Of a stretch of 64,000 bases of DNA, positions 1 through 11,998 are shown in pieces. The notes under the pieces were generated by a model, which searched no databases, had not been told where the DNA came from, and saw only the letters and a program-made list of their open reading frames with translations. The position numbers and the translations under genes were made by a program. This DNA is from Monodelphis domestica. Lineage: Eukaryota > Chordata > Mammalia > Didelphimorphia > Didelphidae. Every line of letters begins with the position of its first letter. The stretch's first letter is position 1. Where the stretch lies: assembly GCF_027887165.1 (NCBI RefSeq), contig NC_077235.1, positions 6,137,378 through 6,201,377 of the forward strand, read 5' to 3'.

Positions 1-213
1 TTAGGCACTTTACTCTCAACTGGCCCCCAGTCAAGGTGATGCTGACATCCCAGTGGAGCCTAGGACTGAGAGCTAACCACTGGCCCAGGAGGAACTCACA
101 GTTGAAGACGATAACACCCAGGGAACCAAGCAACGCTCCTGAGTTTTGTTTGCTCTGGGGTAGCGGATGATCCTGTCTTTTTGGAGTTAAAGTTCCAATA
201 CAGAGAGAGAGAG

Positions 214-274
<61 letters not shown>

Positions 275-432
275 CTTCAAAAGTTCTTCCAAGAGAAGAA
301 AATGCTGCTTTTAGCTTTAGTTAAGGTTGTACATACATAATTCTCTCCTCTCCATTTCATCATGAAAATATTGACTAAACTGTCACTGATGTACTTAAGT
401 AAAGCTTTAGAAGGTCAATGTCATTTGGGACA
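1..432. other. Unassigned non-coding sequence with TG microsatellite
   Basis: No gene or interspersed repeat family was recognised. The only structure is the GA/TG microsatellite, listed separately. Confidence 0.5.
202..270. repeat. (GA)n/(TG)n microsatellite
   Basis: A short GAGAGA run is followed by an uninterrupted (TG) array from 217 to 270, 27 perfect units. Perfect dinucleotide arrays of this length are usually polymorphic. Confidence 0.95.
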
Positions 433-665
433 GTTGTGGCTCAGTCACGTCTGACTCTTCCTGACCCCATTTGGAGTTCTCTTGGTAAAGATCATCGAGT
501 AGTTTGCCCTCTCCTTCTCCGGCTAATTTTACAGAGAAGGGAACTGAGACAAACAGTGTTAAGTGATTTACCCAAGGTCACACACCTAAGTGTCTAAGGT
601 CCAGTTGGAACTCGGGTTTTCCTAGCTCCAGGACCAGCACAACCCTGTGCCACTTGGCTCCAGAA
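433..665 (-). repeat. MAR1-like tRNA-derived CORE-SINE
   Basis: On the plus strand the copy reads as the reverse of a CORE-SINE: GTCTGACTCTTCCTGACCCC, then CTCTCCTTCTCC, then GGGAACTGAGACAAACAG and AAGGTCACACACCTAAG. The reverse complement gives the MIR-type core (TGTGTGACCTTGGG). The same unit recurs many times in the window. Confidence 0.8.
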
Positions 666-3399
666 AGCCCTATCCAGCTCTCCAGGGTAGTAAAAAGGAG
701 AGTGCATTGTAAATTCTGTGCCTTTATGTGACCAGACTAGGGTGTCTTTTGCCTCCCCTGTAAAATGGACCCTTTCCCAATATGTAGGGATACCTGGAGG
801 ATAAATGGAAACAGGGACACAGATGAAAACCCAGTCAGGTGGCTTTTATGAAGCTGACCTTTTTCTTCTAGATGGAGTTTACTAACGTTCTGGGGGAAAA
901 GAGACGGGGACTTGAGTGAAAGAAAGGTCATGGCCATTTTAGCTCCAAAATGAAATAAAGCATCAAGAAGTGTAGAGCCTCATATGTGGGCACAAAACTT
1001 CCATTTCTGGCTGGGTAATACATATGTGAAAAAGATCCGAGTGGTCATAGTGGAAAGCAAGTTCAATATGAAAATACTGTAACTTGGTAGCCAACCTTTG
1101 TTGGCTAATGCAATCCTAGACTGCATTAAGAGCAAGAAACTAGGGGAGTAAGAGTCCTGCGGTCCTTTGCTCTGATGAGAACACATTCGGAATATTAGGC
1201 TCAGTTGCAGAGGCTACATTTTAGGAAGAATGTGGTTAACTGGAGAGTGACCAAAAGAGGATGGTGAAGGGATCTTGAAACTGGCAGAGGAAGACTGATG
1301 GTAGGAATGAAGTGGGGGTGTTTGGCCTGAAGAGGAGAAAGCGGGAGTTGCAGAGGTGGGAGGTGGTCCACTGACTGACTATCTGCAGAGACTTGAGCAG
1401 ATGCCCTGTTGAGGAGGGGCGAGACTTGGGTCATGGAGCCCAGACCTCCTTGTTCTACATGACCCTGGAAGATAGGACTAGGAACAAGTGGAGAAATGCG
1501 AGGCTAGGTTTGACTGTATTGAAAGCCAAGCTTGATATCTGTTGAGGTGGGAGTCAAAGAGAGAATGATGAGTCAAGGACAGGCTACACAAGTGAGGGCT
1601 CTGAGGACTTTTGGCCTGACTTCTCTTGGGTATTCCCATCCCCAGCCCAAGCCGGGTGTTAGGAAGAGAGCTCACAGGCTATTTACAGGAACCGAATACT
1701 TCTGAACAGTTTTCTGAAGTGGTCCTCTACATTCTATCTGCGAATAAAACCCACTGGTTTCACACCCTAATCCAGAAAAGTGAGCAATGGTCTCATCTGG
1801 TCACAGAGCTGCCACACAGATTGCCCAAGGTGAGCCGTGGCATGCAGAAATGAGGCCTAACAGTGATCAATGTCTCTAGGAGCTGAGAAATCATCCATCA
1901 CTCCTGAGAACTTTAATGAGAACAGAATGTGAGTGGAATGGGAGCTGGGAGGCGGGAGCAGAAGCTACACCTTCTGCATTCCCTGGCTCAACTCTGTTTA
2001 GGAAAGAGGGCCCATATGAATGAAAGGCAGAAAGGGGCTCCATACTCCATGGCTCCCACTGGAATAATAAAAGGATTTACAACTGGTAATTTCTTATCTC
2101 TCTTGTAAAATATTCCATTTTCTGAGGTGGCCCATGGTATGGGGGTTACGGTCCTTCCCAAAGCTTGCATTGGCATGCCTTTCCATTATATGTGGTTCTG
2201 CCTTCAGAGGAAAAGTACAACAAAGCTAATCCCTCCCCAGACCAGATGTTTGTCTCAGACTCTGACACAACGATCTAGTCCTCCCAAAGCTTTCTCTTCC
2301 CCAGAGTAATCCTGTCTCTTCTATGCCATTGCCATATAGTCATCTATATTATATTTATCTGTGTACCCATGATCCTCCAAATAGAATATAAGCTTCTTGA
2401 GGGCAAAGCCTGTGTTTTGTTTCCTCTTTGTATCCCCAGCCCCTGAGCACAACAATACCTTGAACATGAGAGACATTTACCACTGGTGAAAAGTTGAAGG
2501 GAAACTTTTCTTTGGGTCCATCTCATTTGCATTTGAGCTCAGGAACTTCAGAGTGGTCCGTGTGCCCAGTGGCATCTGTACCACAGTGATACTTTCGTTA
2601 AAGAGGGCAGTAAAAATCTTGAAAAGGAAAAAGTACGAGGTGCATTGGTGTGTCACATGATGCTCAACACTAGTAAAGCCAAGTCAGCTTCCATGGACAG
2701 GCACTGAGGAAAGAGAGGCATGAGGATCTAGCAGAACCCCTGCCCTGGAGGAGCTCCCCCTCTAGCTGGAGAAATAGAACATGGGTCCACACAAATCAAA
2801 AAGCAGGCCAGGCAGCAGAATATGATTCTAATGAGTGCCCACGGAGTGGTATCTATAGTAAGAAGGTGAGGACGGACCATGGTCATACTGGTTGCTTGTG
2901 GACCAAAGTCTCTTCAGCTCCATCAACCCAATGTGGACCTTTCCAATCTTCTATCCATATTTGATTTGCATGGCAACCTAGAGGGCATCATAGCGGTTGA
3001 AAGGATTCTCTTTGGAAGGAGAGATCACTAAAGCCTAGGACCCTTGGGAAAGGCTCCCAGGAGAAGATAGTTTGTTGCAGGTCTTGAAGAATGGAGAGAG
3101 TATAAGGTAATTCAGAATGGTAGGGCATCTCCTGCCCCACATCCTCAGCTCCAGGGTGGGGAAATTCCATCATTCACTGCAAAGCTCCCACCCCATTCTT
3201 CCTAATCCTAGGTCTGGGGTTCCACAGTCCTGTCAGGCACTGAAATCATTCGTACCCATTCCTTCTCCCTCCTTCTTTCTAGCCAATCATTTGGCAAGTC
3301 TTATCCATTTGCTTCTCATTTCACATATGCCCCCACCCTTGTGCAGGGCCTCATTGATGACTTGCCTGGGTGAAATTCCATCCTAATTGAGCTTTCTGC
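666..3399. other. Unassigned non-coding sequence with an L2 3' end
   Basis: No coding support: the open frames here are all under 100 codons and resemble no family I know. About 2385-2480 looks like the 3' end of an L2 LINE (AAGCTTCTTGAGGGCAAAG, then CCCAGCCCCTGAGCAC). The rest is unrecognised. Confidence 0.45.
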
Positions 3400-3592
3400 A
3401 TGTCCAGTCCAACTTCTACAGAGCTGCTAACCAGAACCTCCTAAAGTATAGGTTTTCCCATAATCCTGCTCTCTTTAGGAAGCTTCAGGGGGTCTGTCTT
3501 GCTTCTAAAAGAAAATAAAAACTCCTCTATCTGGTATTTATAGCTCTTCATGATCTTTCTCTAAACTGTCTGTAACAACTGATTTCACTGGT

Positions 3593-4035
3593 CTTGCTAT
3601 TTCTTCTTGTCATTAAGTCCTTTTGGTCATGATTGACTTTGTGACCCCATTTAGGGTTTTCTTGGCAAACATACTGGGAAGGTTGACCATTTTGTTCTCC
3701 AGCTCATTGGACAGAGGGGAAAACTGAAGGAAACAAGGTTTCCTTAGAATCCCACAGTTAGGGGGCAGCTGGGTGGCTCAGTCGGCAGAGAGCCAGGCCT
3801 AGAGATGGGAGGTCCTAGGTTCAAGTCTGGCCTCAGACACTTCCCAGCTGTGTGACCCTGGGCAAGTCTCTTGACCCCCATTGCCTAGCCCTTACCACTC
3901 TTCTGCCTTGGAGCCAATACGGAAGGTGAGGGTTTTCTTAAAAAAAAGAATCCCACAGCTAGTGAGAGTCTGATGCTGGACTTGAACTTGGGTCTTCTTG
4001 ACTCCAGGCCTGGCATTCTATCCACTATTTAGAGA
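3593..4035 (-). repeat. MAR1-like CORE-SINE, split by a second SINE
   Basis: The antisense MAR1 unit (GACTTTGTGACCCCATTTAG, TTTTCTTGGCAAACATACTG) runs into the insertion at 3761 and resumes at about 3947 with CCACAGCTAGTGAGAGTCTG and GACTTGAACTTGGGTCTTC. It lies inside the L2. Confidence 0.8.
3761..3946 (+). mobile_element. WSINE1-like SINE with TSD
   Basis: Starts GGGGGCAGCTGGGTGGCTCA (A-box region). It has the B-box-like GGTTCAAGTCT and the CORE segment GTGTGACCCTGGGCAAGTC, and ends in a short A-rich tail. It is flanked by a 15-bp direct repeat, AGAATCCCACAGYTA (3746-3760 and 3947-3961), which shows it inserted into the older SINE. Confidence 0.88.
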
Positions 4036-4395
4036 TGTTGTTACCTTTACAGACCTTTGCACAGGTCGTCTCCTATACCTGGAACACTCTCCCTGCTCAT
4101 CTGTGCCTCTTATGATCCCCAACTTCCTTCAAGATTTACCTCAAGTTCCATCTCTTCCACTAAGTCTTTCTTGATCCCCCCACCCTACCCCTAAGTGTTA
4201 GAGACCCGCTCCCATTACTGTGTAGTATCAAGTGTGCAATGGGGATTCCCATTTCTCTGTATACAATTTTTCCCACTAGTATAGAATGTAAGCTTCTTGA
4301 GGGCAGGGACTGTTTCCTCTTTGTCCTCCCGTCCCCAGAACTTTGCAGACTCTGAGGCACATAGTAGGCTCCTAAAAATACTTACTGAATTGGAT

Positions 4396-5911
4396 TGAAA
4401 GAATTTCCTTGGTATTTTTGGAGGATAGTGAATAGATCAGTGTGCCTGGAGCAGAGGGTTTGGGCAGGGGAGCCATAGGATGTGGCCCCAAGTTCCCTGA
4501 TTTGGGACATTGTGCCACCAGCTGAAGCCCTGATCCCCAGCTCTGGCTGGCAAATATGCGCTGGGTGATCACTAAGGGGAGAAAGTGCCGCGTGATTAGG
4601 ACCAATCCATCCTCCCTCCCTCCTCCCTTCCGATGCCCTAGCAACAGCATTGCAGTATCCAAGGGCAGACATTAGTGAGAGGGGAAAATGGTATTTTCAT
4701 CCTTGAATTCCATTTTGTGCTTGGAAGCACAGAACAAAACTGCCCAGATAGAGAATGGGGCTGGCGGGTGAGCAGGCAGGAGGAAGGGAGGGAGAATAGG
4801 GGGCTCTAAAGCTGCAAACAGCCTACAGTGAGATAGCACAGCCAGGATGGAGGATGGTAATCCTCCTGCTCAACCCCATCCAGACTCTTGTGGTCACCTT
4901 GACTGCCACATTTTTGGAAGGCCAAAATGGAGTGGTTTTCCATGGCCTACCTCATCAAGAGGAGGAGGAAACATGGGAGGAAGTCAACCAGACTGAGGAG
5001 GCCACGCTGAATGAATTGGGGAGGAGAAGAGATGAAACACAGAGCAGGAAGCCATGGAGGAGTTTGAGTCGAAGGCAGCAGCTGAAGCTAGCTGAATTGA
5101 AGGAAGTAAGAGGTCTTCTAAGCCTCTCATTTAAGAAACTGAGTCCTAAAGAGTAGTGTCCCGTGGTCACACAAGCAGAAATTGAGCCAGGATGTGAACA
5201 CAGACCCTCTGCTTCCAACTATTACAGCCTTTCCATTACAGCACAGCTCATAAAGGTATAGAGCCCGTTCACTGGGTCCCAGGTTTGCTCCCAGATCTTG
5301 ATTACTTCATTCAACAATGCTGTCCCTATCCTTTGGCCTTCATGGGTCCTTTACCTGTCTTTGGCAGCCTTCTTATTTGAGGAGAGGGGTGTGCCTAGCT
5401 GGAATGGAGTTTCATGGAGGCAGAGGACAGCATCCAAACAAGCTCTCTTCTCTCTGGGCCTCCATTCTCTTCCTGAGTAAAACAAGTAGGCAGGACTCAG
5501 TGGGCTCAGGGGCTCATCTTTGCTTCTTTGGCCCTGCCTCTGCAAACCTGTGTGCCCAAGTATGTCACCCTGCATCGCTCTTAAATCAGGGTATCCAAGT
5601 CCCTGGGAAGCAGATGCTTCTGAAATTTGAATCATAATAAGAGCAGCCATTTCTGTAGCATTTGAAACAACTCAGAGCCTTCCAGCTTGGCTATCTCATC
5701 ACATCCTCAACAACAGCTCTGCCAAGTGGGCAGAGCAGCCCTTATCACATCAGACTCTCCTGTAGAAAATCATCTCTCTTCCTTTGAGGCATGAGCAAGG
5801 CGAGGAAGAGAGGGGAAGATTGGCTTTTGGAGTCTACCATGGAAAAGGGCCCAAGTGGTATATTCTAAAATGTAATGGAAATGGCCTTCCAAATGCAGCG
5901 CTGATTCAATG
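4396..5911. other. Unassigned sequence with antisense MIR relics
   Basis: No supported gene. About 5110-5260 and 5640-5770 show antisense MIR character (AAGAAACTGAGTCCTAAAGA; TGGTCACACAAGCAG). The frames of 96-106 codons in this stretch overlap each other on both strands and have no recognisable domain. Confidence 0.45.
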
Positions 5912-6270
5912 AAATGTAATCCAGCAAGCATTTATTAAGCACCTGCTGGGTGCCAGGCACTTTGCTAATGTTAAGGATAAAGGATAAAGAATAAAAGAAA
6001 ACAGCCCTTGCTCTCAAAGAGCTTATGGTCTCCTAACTGATTATTCTGATAATCTAGTAATTGCTGGTATTGATACTTGTTTGAAGGATCGTGTAGCCCT
6101 TTACATCCCCCTTTGAGTCTCCTAGCTGTCTCTGGAGATAATAGCTACTATAGATATTATCTCCATTTGGCAAAAGGGGAAACTGAAACCCACAGTAGTG
6201 AAATGACTAGTCAATATTAGAGGAGAGACTCAAAGCACAGGCTCTCCCAACTGCAGGTCTAAGGTTCTCT
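5912..6270. repeat. MIR/CORE-type repeat relics
   Basis: The run GCATTTATTAAGCACCTGCT and GCCAGGCACTTTGCTAATG, followed by CTTGCTCTCAAAGAGCTTA, is a widely dispersed mammalian repeat motif. About 6130-6270 is an antisense MIR core (AAAGGGGAAACTGAAACCC). Confidence 0.55.
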
Positions 6271-6479
6271 CAGGCCATCACTCTGCTTCTTGGGTGCTGG
6301 ATCACAGATGGGCCAGGCACAGGCAGTAGAAGAATGTGCACATATCTCCTGGATAGTAGAGAGCCAGAGGAGAACCTAACCTCTACTTGGAGAGGAAGCG
6401 TCCTGTCTGAGCAATAATCTCATTCTGTTGTACCCTGACTTGACAAATAAAGAAGGTAAATGAAGAAATCAGAGGATAA

Positions 6480-6600
6480 AGGATGGATGGTATGCTGATC
6501 TTGGAATCAGGAAGACCTGGGTTCAAGTCCTGCTTCAGACATTTAAGAATTGCATTACCATGAATGGACAAGTCACTTTACCTCTGAACCTATTTGTTAC
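6480..6600 (+). repeat. SINE fragment
   Basis: GGAATCAGGAAGACCTGGGT, TCAAGTCCTGCTTCAGACA and then GGACAAGTCACTTTACCTCT match the body of the MAR1-like SINE in plus orientation, with decay in between. Confidence 0.6.
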
Positions 6601-6761
6601 TTTCTCAAGTCCAGGCAAGACTGTTGTGCCTGCCTCTCAGTCTAGCTATTTGGCTCACATGAGAACGCACAGGCACATGGACCTTACCACTCAAGCATGC
6701 CTCGTGTCTGTTGGCTTCTTATGTGTCTCGTATGGACCTCTAGGCATATATGTTACCCACA

Positions 6762-8578
6762 CAGGAATTATACAAACTCAACTACAAAACATTCTCCACA
6801 CAATTAAAACTAGATCTAAACAATTGGAAGAACATTGATTGCTCATGGGTGGGACGAGCTAACATAATAAAAATGACAATCCTACCCAAACTTATTTACT
6901 TATTTAGTGCAATAGCAATCGACCTACCAAGAAACTTTTTTACTGAATTAGAAAAAAACAATAACAAAGTTTATTGGGAAGAACAAAAGATCAAGAATAT
7001 CCAGGGAAATAATGAAAAAATGTGAAGGGAGGTGGCCTAGCAGTACCAGATCTTAAATTGTACTATAAAGCAGTGGTCATCAAAACAATTTGGTACTGGC
7101 TAGGAGACAGAAAGGAGAATCAGTGAAATAGACTTGGGCTAAGTGACCTCAGCAAGACAGTCCATAATAAACCCAAAGATCCCAGCTTTTGGGACCAAAA
7201 CCCACTATTTGACAAAAAGTGCTGGGAAGACTGGAAAACAGTATGGGAGAGATTAGGTTTAGATCAACATCTCATACCCTACACCAAGACAAACTCAGAA
7301 TGGGTGAATGACTTGAATATAAAGAAGGAAACTATAAGTAAATTAGGTGAACACAGAATAGTATACATGTCAGATCTGTGGGAAAGGAAAGACTTTAAGA
7401 CCAACGAAGAGTTAGAAAAAAAATTACAAAATGCAAAATATATAATTCTGATTACATTAAACTAAAAAGTTTTTATACAAACAAAACCAATGCAACCAAA
7501 ATTAGAAGGGAAGCAACAAATTAGGAAAAAATCTTTATAACCAAAACCTCTGACAAAGGTCTAATTACTCAAATTTATAAACAGCTAAGTCAATTGTACA
7601 AAAAAAAAATCAAGCCATTCCCTAATCAACAAATGGGTAAGGGGACATGAATAGGAAATTTTCAGATAAAGAAATCAAAACTATCAATAAACACATGAAG
7701 AAGTGTTCTAAATGTCTTATAATCAGATAAATGCAAATCAAAACCACTCTGAGGTATCACCTCACACCTAGCAGGTTGGCTAACATTACAGCAAAGGAAA
7801 GTAATTGGAGGGGGTGTGGCAAAATTGAGACATTAATGCATTGTTGGTGGAGTTGTGAACTAATCCAGCCTTTTGGGAGGGCAATTTGGAATTATGCCCA
7901 AAGGGCTCTAAAAGACTTCCTGCTTAATGATCCTGCCATAGCACTGCTGGGTTTTTACCCCAAAGAGATAATGAGGGAAAAGACTTGTACAAAATATTCA
8001 TAGCTAAGCTCTTTGTGGTGGCAAAAATTGGAAAATGAGGGGATGCCCTTCAATTGGGCAATGGCTGAACACATTATGGTATATGTTGGTGATGGAATAC
8101 TATTGAACTCAAAGGAATAATGAACTGGAGGGATTCCATGTCAACTTGAAGGACCTCCAGGAATTGATGCAGACTGAGAGGAACAGAACTAGGAGAACAT
8201 TGTACACAGAGATGGATACACTGTGGCACAATTGAATGTAATGGACTTCTCTGCTAGCAGCAATGCAATGATCCAGGACAATTCTGAGGGACTCATGAAA
8301 AAGATGCTCTCCACATCCAGAGAAAGAATTGTGGGAGTGGAAACCCAAAAGAAAAACAACTGCTTGACCACATGGGTCAATGGGGACATGATTAGGGATG
8401 TAGACTCTAAATGATCATCCCAGTGCAAATATCAATAATATGGAAATAGGTCTTGATCAAGAATACATGTAATACACGGTGGAATTGCTCATTGGCTAAG
8501 GGAGGGGAGGGAAAGAACATGAATCATATAACCATTGAAAAATATTCTGAATTAATTAAATAAAATTAAAAAAAAAAC
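6762..8578 (+). mobile_element. 5'-truncated LINE-1 (ORF2 C-terminal part and 3'UTR)
   Basis: The element starts inside ORF2 just after the reverse transcriptase core. Frame pieces at 6750-7025 and 7731-8003 read as the L1 ORF2 C-terminal region ([42 protein letters not shown]). ORF2 is broken by stops and frameshifts. The 3'UTR ends near GAATCATATAACCATTG and a poly-A tail of about 10 bases at about 8570. The other large L1s of the window lie on the minus strand; this one is on the plus strand. It is a dead copy. No clear TSD was found. Confidence 0.9.
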
Positions 8579-9011
8579 TATACAGAATTCCAAATAAATA
8601 AATAAACAAAGTCAGCTGGTCCAACCTTTTCATTTTGTGTGTGGGGAAAACAAGGCCTAAGGATCAAAGAGATTTGCCAAAGGTCAGAGTAAAATATGGG
8701 GCTGGGATCTGAACACTGGAGCTCTGATTACAAAATCAACTCTTTTCCCCTGAGCAAAACTGTGCATAGCCTTTAGAGGGCTGTGCAAAGCTCGAGCTCT
8801 TTTTGCTGGCAATGGACACAGTTTAACACAAACTTGGTCGACTTGTTAGCTTTCATTCATTCCATTCTTTGCAAAGGGAAGCTTCTGATATCTTGGCCCT
8901 GCCAGAGGAATGTCTGATGATATATGATGAGTCCCAAGCCCCACTGATCAAGCTGCAGCAGCCTGGCTGAGGGCTTGGGGGATGAGCCAACAGGCAGAGG
9001 TGCCCTCAAGA
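8579..9011. other. Unassigned sequence, MIR-like in part
   Basis: About 8600-8760 has antisense MIR character (GGGAAAACAAGGCCTAAGG; GATTTGCCAAAGGTCAGAG). Nothing else was recognised before the GA tract. Confidence 0.4.
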
Positions 9012-9020
9012 GGAGAGAGA

Positions 9021-9075
<55 letters not shown>

Positions 9076-9759
9076 GGAGAGAGACAGTGACAGTGAGAGA
9101 GATAAAGAGAGAGGGAGAGAGACAGAGAGAGGAAAGAAGAGAAGGAGAGAGAAGGGGGAAGGAGGGAGGGAGAGAGACAGAGAGAGGGAAAGTGAGAGAG
9201 GGACAGAGAAAGAGAGATGATGGAGGGAGGGAGGGAGAGAGAGACAGAAAGAAGGAGGTAGACTGAGACTGAAAGAGGGAGGGAGAGAGGGAGTGAGAGA
9301 GAGAAAGAGGGGGGAAGGAGAGACAGAAAGAGAGGGACAGCGAGAGACAGAGAAAGGTAGGGAGAGAAACAGAAAGAGGGATGATGAGAGGGAGAGAGAG
9401 AAAGAGGGGGGAAGGAGGGAGGGGGAGATAGAGAGGGAGAGAGACACAGAGACAGAGAGAGAGAAGAAGGGGGTGAGAGAGAGACAGAGGGGGGAGAGAG
9501 GAGAGAGAAAGTGAGGGAGAGATGTGGGAGAGAGTAGGGGGAGACAGAGAGGGAGAGGGAGGGAGGGAGGGAAGGATGGGGAGAAGATACAGGGACAGGA
9601 ACAGGGATAGGAACAGATACAGAGACAGAGAATTAGAGAGAGAGACTGACAGAGACACTGAGAGAGGGAGAGAGTTGGTGAGAGAGAGAAAGAGGGGAGA
9701 GAGAGGGAGAGAGATTGGGGAGAGACATAAAAGAGACAGAGAAAGAAGGGGAGAGAGTC

Positions 9760-9836
<77 letters not shown>
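9012..9836. repeat. GA-rich low-complexity tract (polypurine/polypyrimidine)
   Basis: About 825 bp are almost entirely A and G on the plus strand. There are pure (GA) runs at about 9026-9078 and 9760-9834, and imperfect GAGA/GGGA/GACA units between. Long open frames on both strands (Arg/Glu-rich one way, Ser/Leu-rich the other) are a by-product of the simple sequence. Confidence 0.95.
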
Positions 9837-9837
<1 letters not shown>

Positions 9838-10064
9838 TACCCAAGGTGTCTCTGCATGGAGGTAAATGGCAGAGACCTCACCTGGGAGCTTCCTGCATAG
9901 ACCAGTGGAATCCTTAGAGCTTGGGTCAGCACTGGTTTAAGTGTTTACTAACGTGCCGGGCACTGTGCCTTCTAAGCACTGAGAATCCAAGGAAAAGCAC
10001 AATTTCTGACCCTCAAGAGACATCAACGGGTACAGATGGCCTGGAAATAATTAGGTACAAAGAA
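9837..10064. other. Unassigned sequence with CORE-type motif
   Basis: About 9930-10025 carries the motif seen also near 5912 and 56280 (GTGCCGGGCACTGTGCCTTC, CTGACCCTCAAGAGA). Otherwise nothing was recognised. Confidence 0.4.
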
Positions 10065-10290
10065 GACAAATAGGTAGCCTTGAAGAACCAGGAAGACTCA
10101 TCTTCATGAGTTCAAATCCAGCCTGAGACACTCAGGAGCTGTGTGAGCCTGGGCAAGTCACTTTACCCTGTTTGCCTCATTTTCTTCATCTGTAAAATGA
10201 GTTGGAGAAGGAAATGGCAAATGACTCCAGTACCTCTGCCAAAAAAAAAAAAACTAAAATAGGGTCACAAAGAGTCAGACACAAGTAAAC
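10065..10290 (+). repeat. MAR1-like CORE-SINE
   Basis: Plus-oriented copy: GAGTTCAAATCCAGCCTGAG, GAGCCTGGGCAAGTCACTTT, TCATCTGTAAAATGAGTTGG, GAAATGGCAAATGACTCCAG, ending with GTCACAAAGAGTCAGACACA. An internal A-run interrupts the 3' part. Confidence 0.8.
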
Positions 10291-11547
10291 CCCACCTTAG
10301 AGAGGGAGACTTTAACAACTGGGGGACCAGAGAAGGCTGACTGCGGGATTCAAGGGTTCGAACCAATACCTGAAGAAATCCAGGGATTCAAAGAGGGAAA
10401 AGAGCACAGCAGACGGGCAATATGGCTGCCAGTCTCTCTACCTCTATTTACTGTTGTTTCTTGAGGGAGGCATAAGGCCCAGCAGATGCGGGCTCAGGGA
10501 AGAAAGGACACCAACTGCCTTTGAGCTCAGAAGCTCTCTGAAGTTGAGTCTAGCCGGCCTTTCTGCAAATTCTGCAACCCATCCCACCTGCTGTTTGACG
10601 AATTGGCCTGATTTGTTTGAAGCCTGAAGTATAAGCTCAATGTGAAGAAACCAGGCCTACAAGAGCCAATTTCCAAGGGGCAAAGAGGAAGCCATCAAAG
10701 GAAGTGGCTCTTAGTGCTTTATTGTCTCATTCTGGGAAAGCACTTTACATTTTGAAAAGCTATAAAAAATCCACTAAAATGTTAGTAGGTGAACCTTTTG
10801 ACTTTTATGAACCAAAAGGATATTTCTCTGTTCTCTGCTTTCCTCTGTTGACATTCAGCACTGTTGACCTTGGGCTATTGAGTTTGGTTCCTTTCTAAAC
10901 TCTCTGCTAAAGAAGGACTGGGCAGCATTTGGAGAGACTAAGAGGGAATCCTAATTGTAATGAGCTTCCTATTCTGTGTCCTCTTGGGTGTTGTTTGGGA
11001 GGAGGGTCGACTTCTTGGAGGCCTGTGCACCACAGTGCAGTCCCTCATTGTGCAAAATGAGGCTGGCCTGTGCCATGCAAAGAACTGCAGACACATAGTC
11101 CAAGGACGCCGGGGTCTTAATAAAATGAAGACTGTGCTGGAAAGGACCGGAAAGGTTAGCTAGCAGAACTCCCCATTTCACAGATAAGTAAACCAATGCC
11201 TCAGTTTCTCTAAGGTCATATAGCTAGGAGGCAATGATAAATTGAGGAGCATTTATTGAGAGCTTCTATGTGCTAAGCGCCATGCTGGATACTGTACCAG
11301 GTGCTAACAAAGCCAGGATTTGAATCCAAGTGCTTTTGATTGCAATCTATCCCTCTTTCCACTATATCACGCTGCCCCCAGAAAAACCTGCCTGGGTCAG
11401 AATCTCTAATACTTGCTAGTTGTGGAACTCTTGGCCTCAGTTTCTTACTTTCTGAAATATCCTTCATAATATCTGTAGTGCCTACCTTCAAATCTTCAAA
11501 ACAAATAAGTTAATTAACAGAAATCATTTTACAATCTTTAAAGGCCT
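10291..11547. other. Unassigned sequence with MIR relic
   Basis: No gene was recognised. About 11235-11360 has a MIR-like run (GAGCATTTATTGAGAGCTTC; GCCAGGATTTGAATCC). Short frames at 10704-10898 and 10960-11196 show no family similarity. Confidence 0.4.
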
Positions 11548-11800
11548 ATTTGTTGTTCAGTTGTTTTTCAGTCAGGTCCAACTCTTAGTGACCAAATTTG
11601 GGTTTTCTTGGCAAAGATACTGGAGTGGCTTGCCATTTCCTTCTCCAGCTCATTTGATTGATAAAGAAACTGAGCCAAACAGGGCTAAGTGACTTGCCCA
11701 GGGTCACACAGCTCGGAAGAGTCTGCGGTCTGCTTTGAACCCAGGATCTCTCATCTCCTGGCCTGGCTGTCTATTTACTGAGCCACTTGACTGTCCCTAC
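11548..11800 (-). repeat. MAR1-like CORE-SINE
   Basis: Antisense copy: TTGTTGTTCAGTTGTTTTTC, GGGTTTTCTTGGCAAAGATA, CCATTTCCTTCTCCAGCTC, GACTTGCCCAGGGTCACACA. Nearly full length. Confidence 0.85.
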
Positions 11801-11811
11801 AAAAGGTCTGG

Positions 11812-11998
11812 TCTTTTTTTTAACCCTTCTCTTCCATCATAGAATCAATTCTGTGTATTGGTTCCAAAGCAGAAGAGTAGTAAAGATTGGGCAATGGGGG
11901 TTAAGTGACTTGCCCAGGATCACACATCTGTGAAGTGTCCAAGCATATTTCAACCCAGGATCTCTCATCTCCTGGCCTGACTCTTAATCAACTGATCC
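11812..11998 (-). repeat. WSINE1-like SINE
   Basis: Antisense copy: poly-T head, AATCAATTCTGTGTATTGGT, GGCAATGGGGGTTAAGTGAC, TTGCCCAGGATCACACATCT, then the 5' end near CTTAATCAACTGATCC. Confidence 0.8.

Larger units (their letters stand above)
3400..4395 (+). repeat. L2 LINE 3' region, split by SINEs
   Basis: Two pieces (about 3400-3592 and 4036-4395) read colinearly as the L2 3' end: CTCTTTAGGAAGCTTCAGGG ... AAAACTCCTCTATCTGGTAT ... then CCTTTGCACAGGTCGTCTCC ... ACCTCAAGTTCCATCTCTTCC ... AAGCTTCTTGAGGGCAGGGA ... GCACATAGTAGGCTCCTAAA. The intervening 440 bp is a MAR1-like SINE that has itself been split. Confidence 0.75.

Noticed and set aside
3761..3850. A functional tRNA gene suggested by A/B-box-like sequences
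   Set aside because: The boxes belong to the tRNA-derived head of a SINE; no cloverleaf is preserved.
8857..9932. Long Ser/Leu-rich and Arg/Glu-rich frames on both strands
   Set aside because: They are produced by the GA simple repeat and carry no information beyond it.
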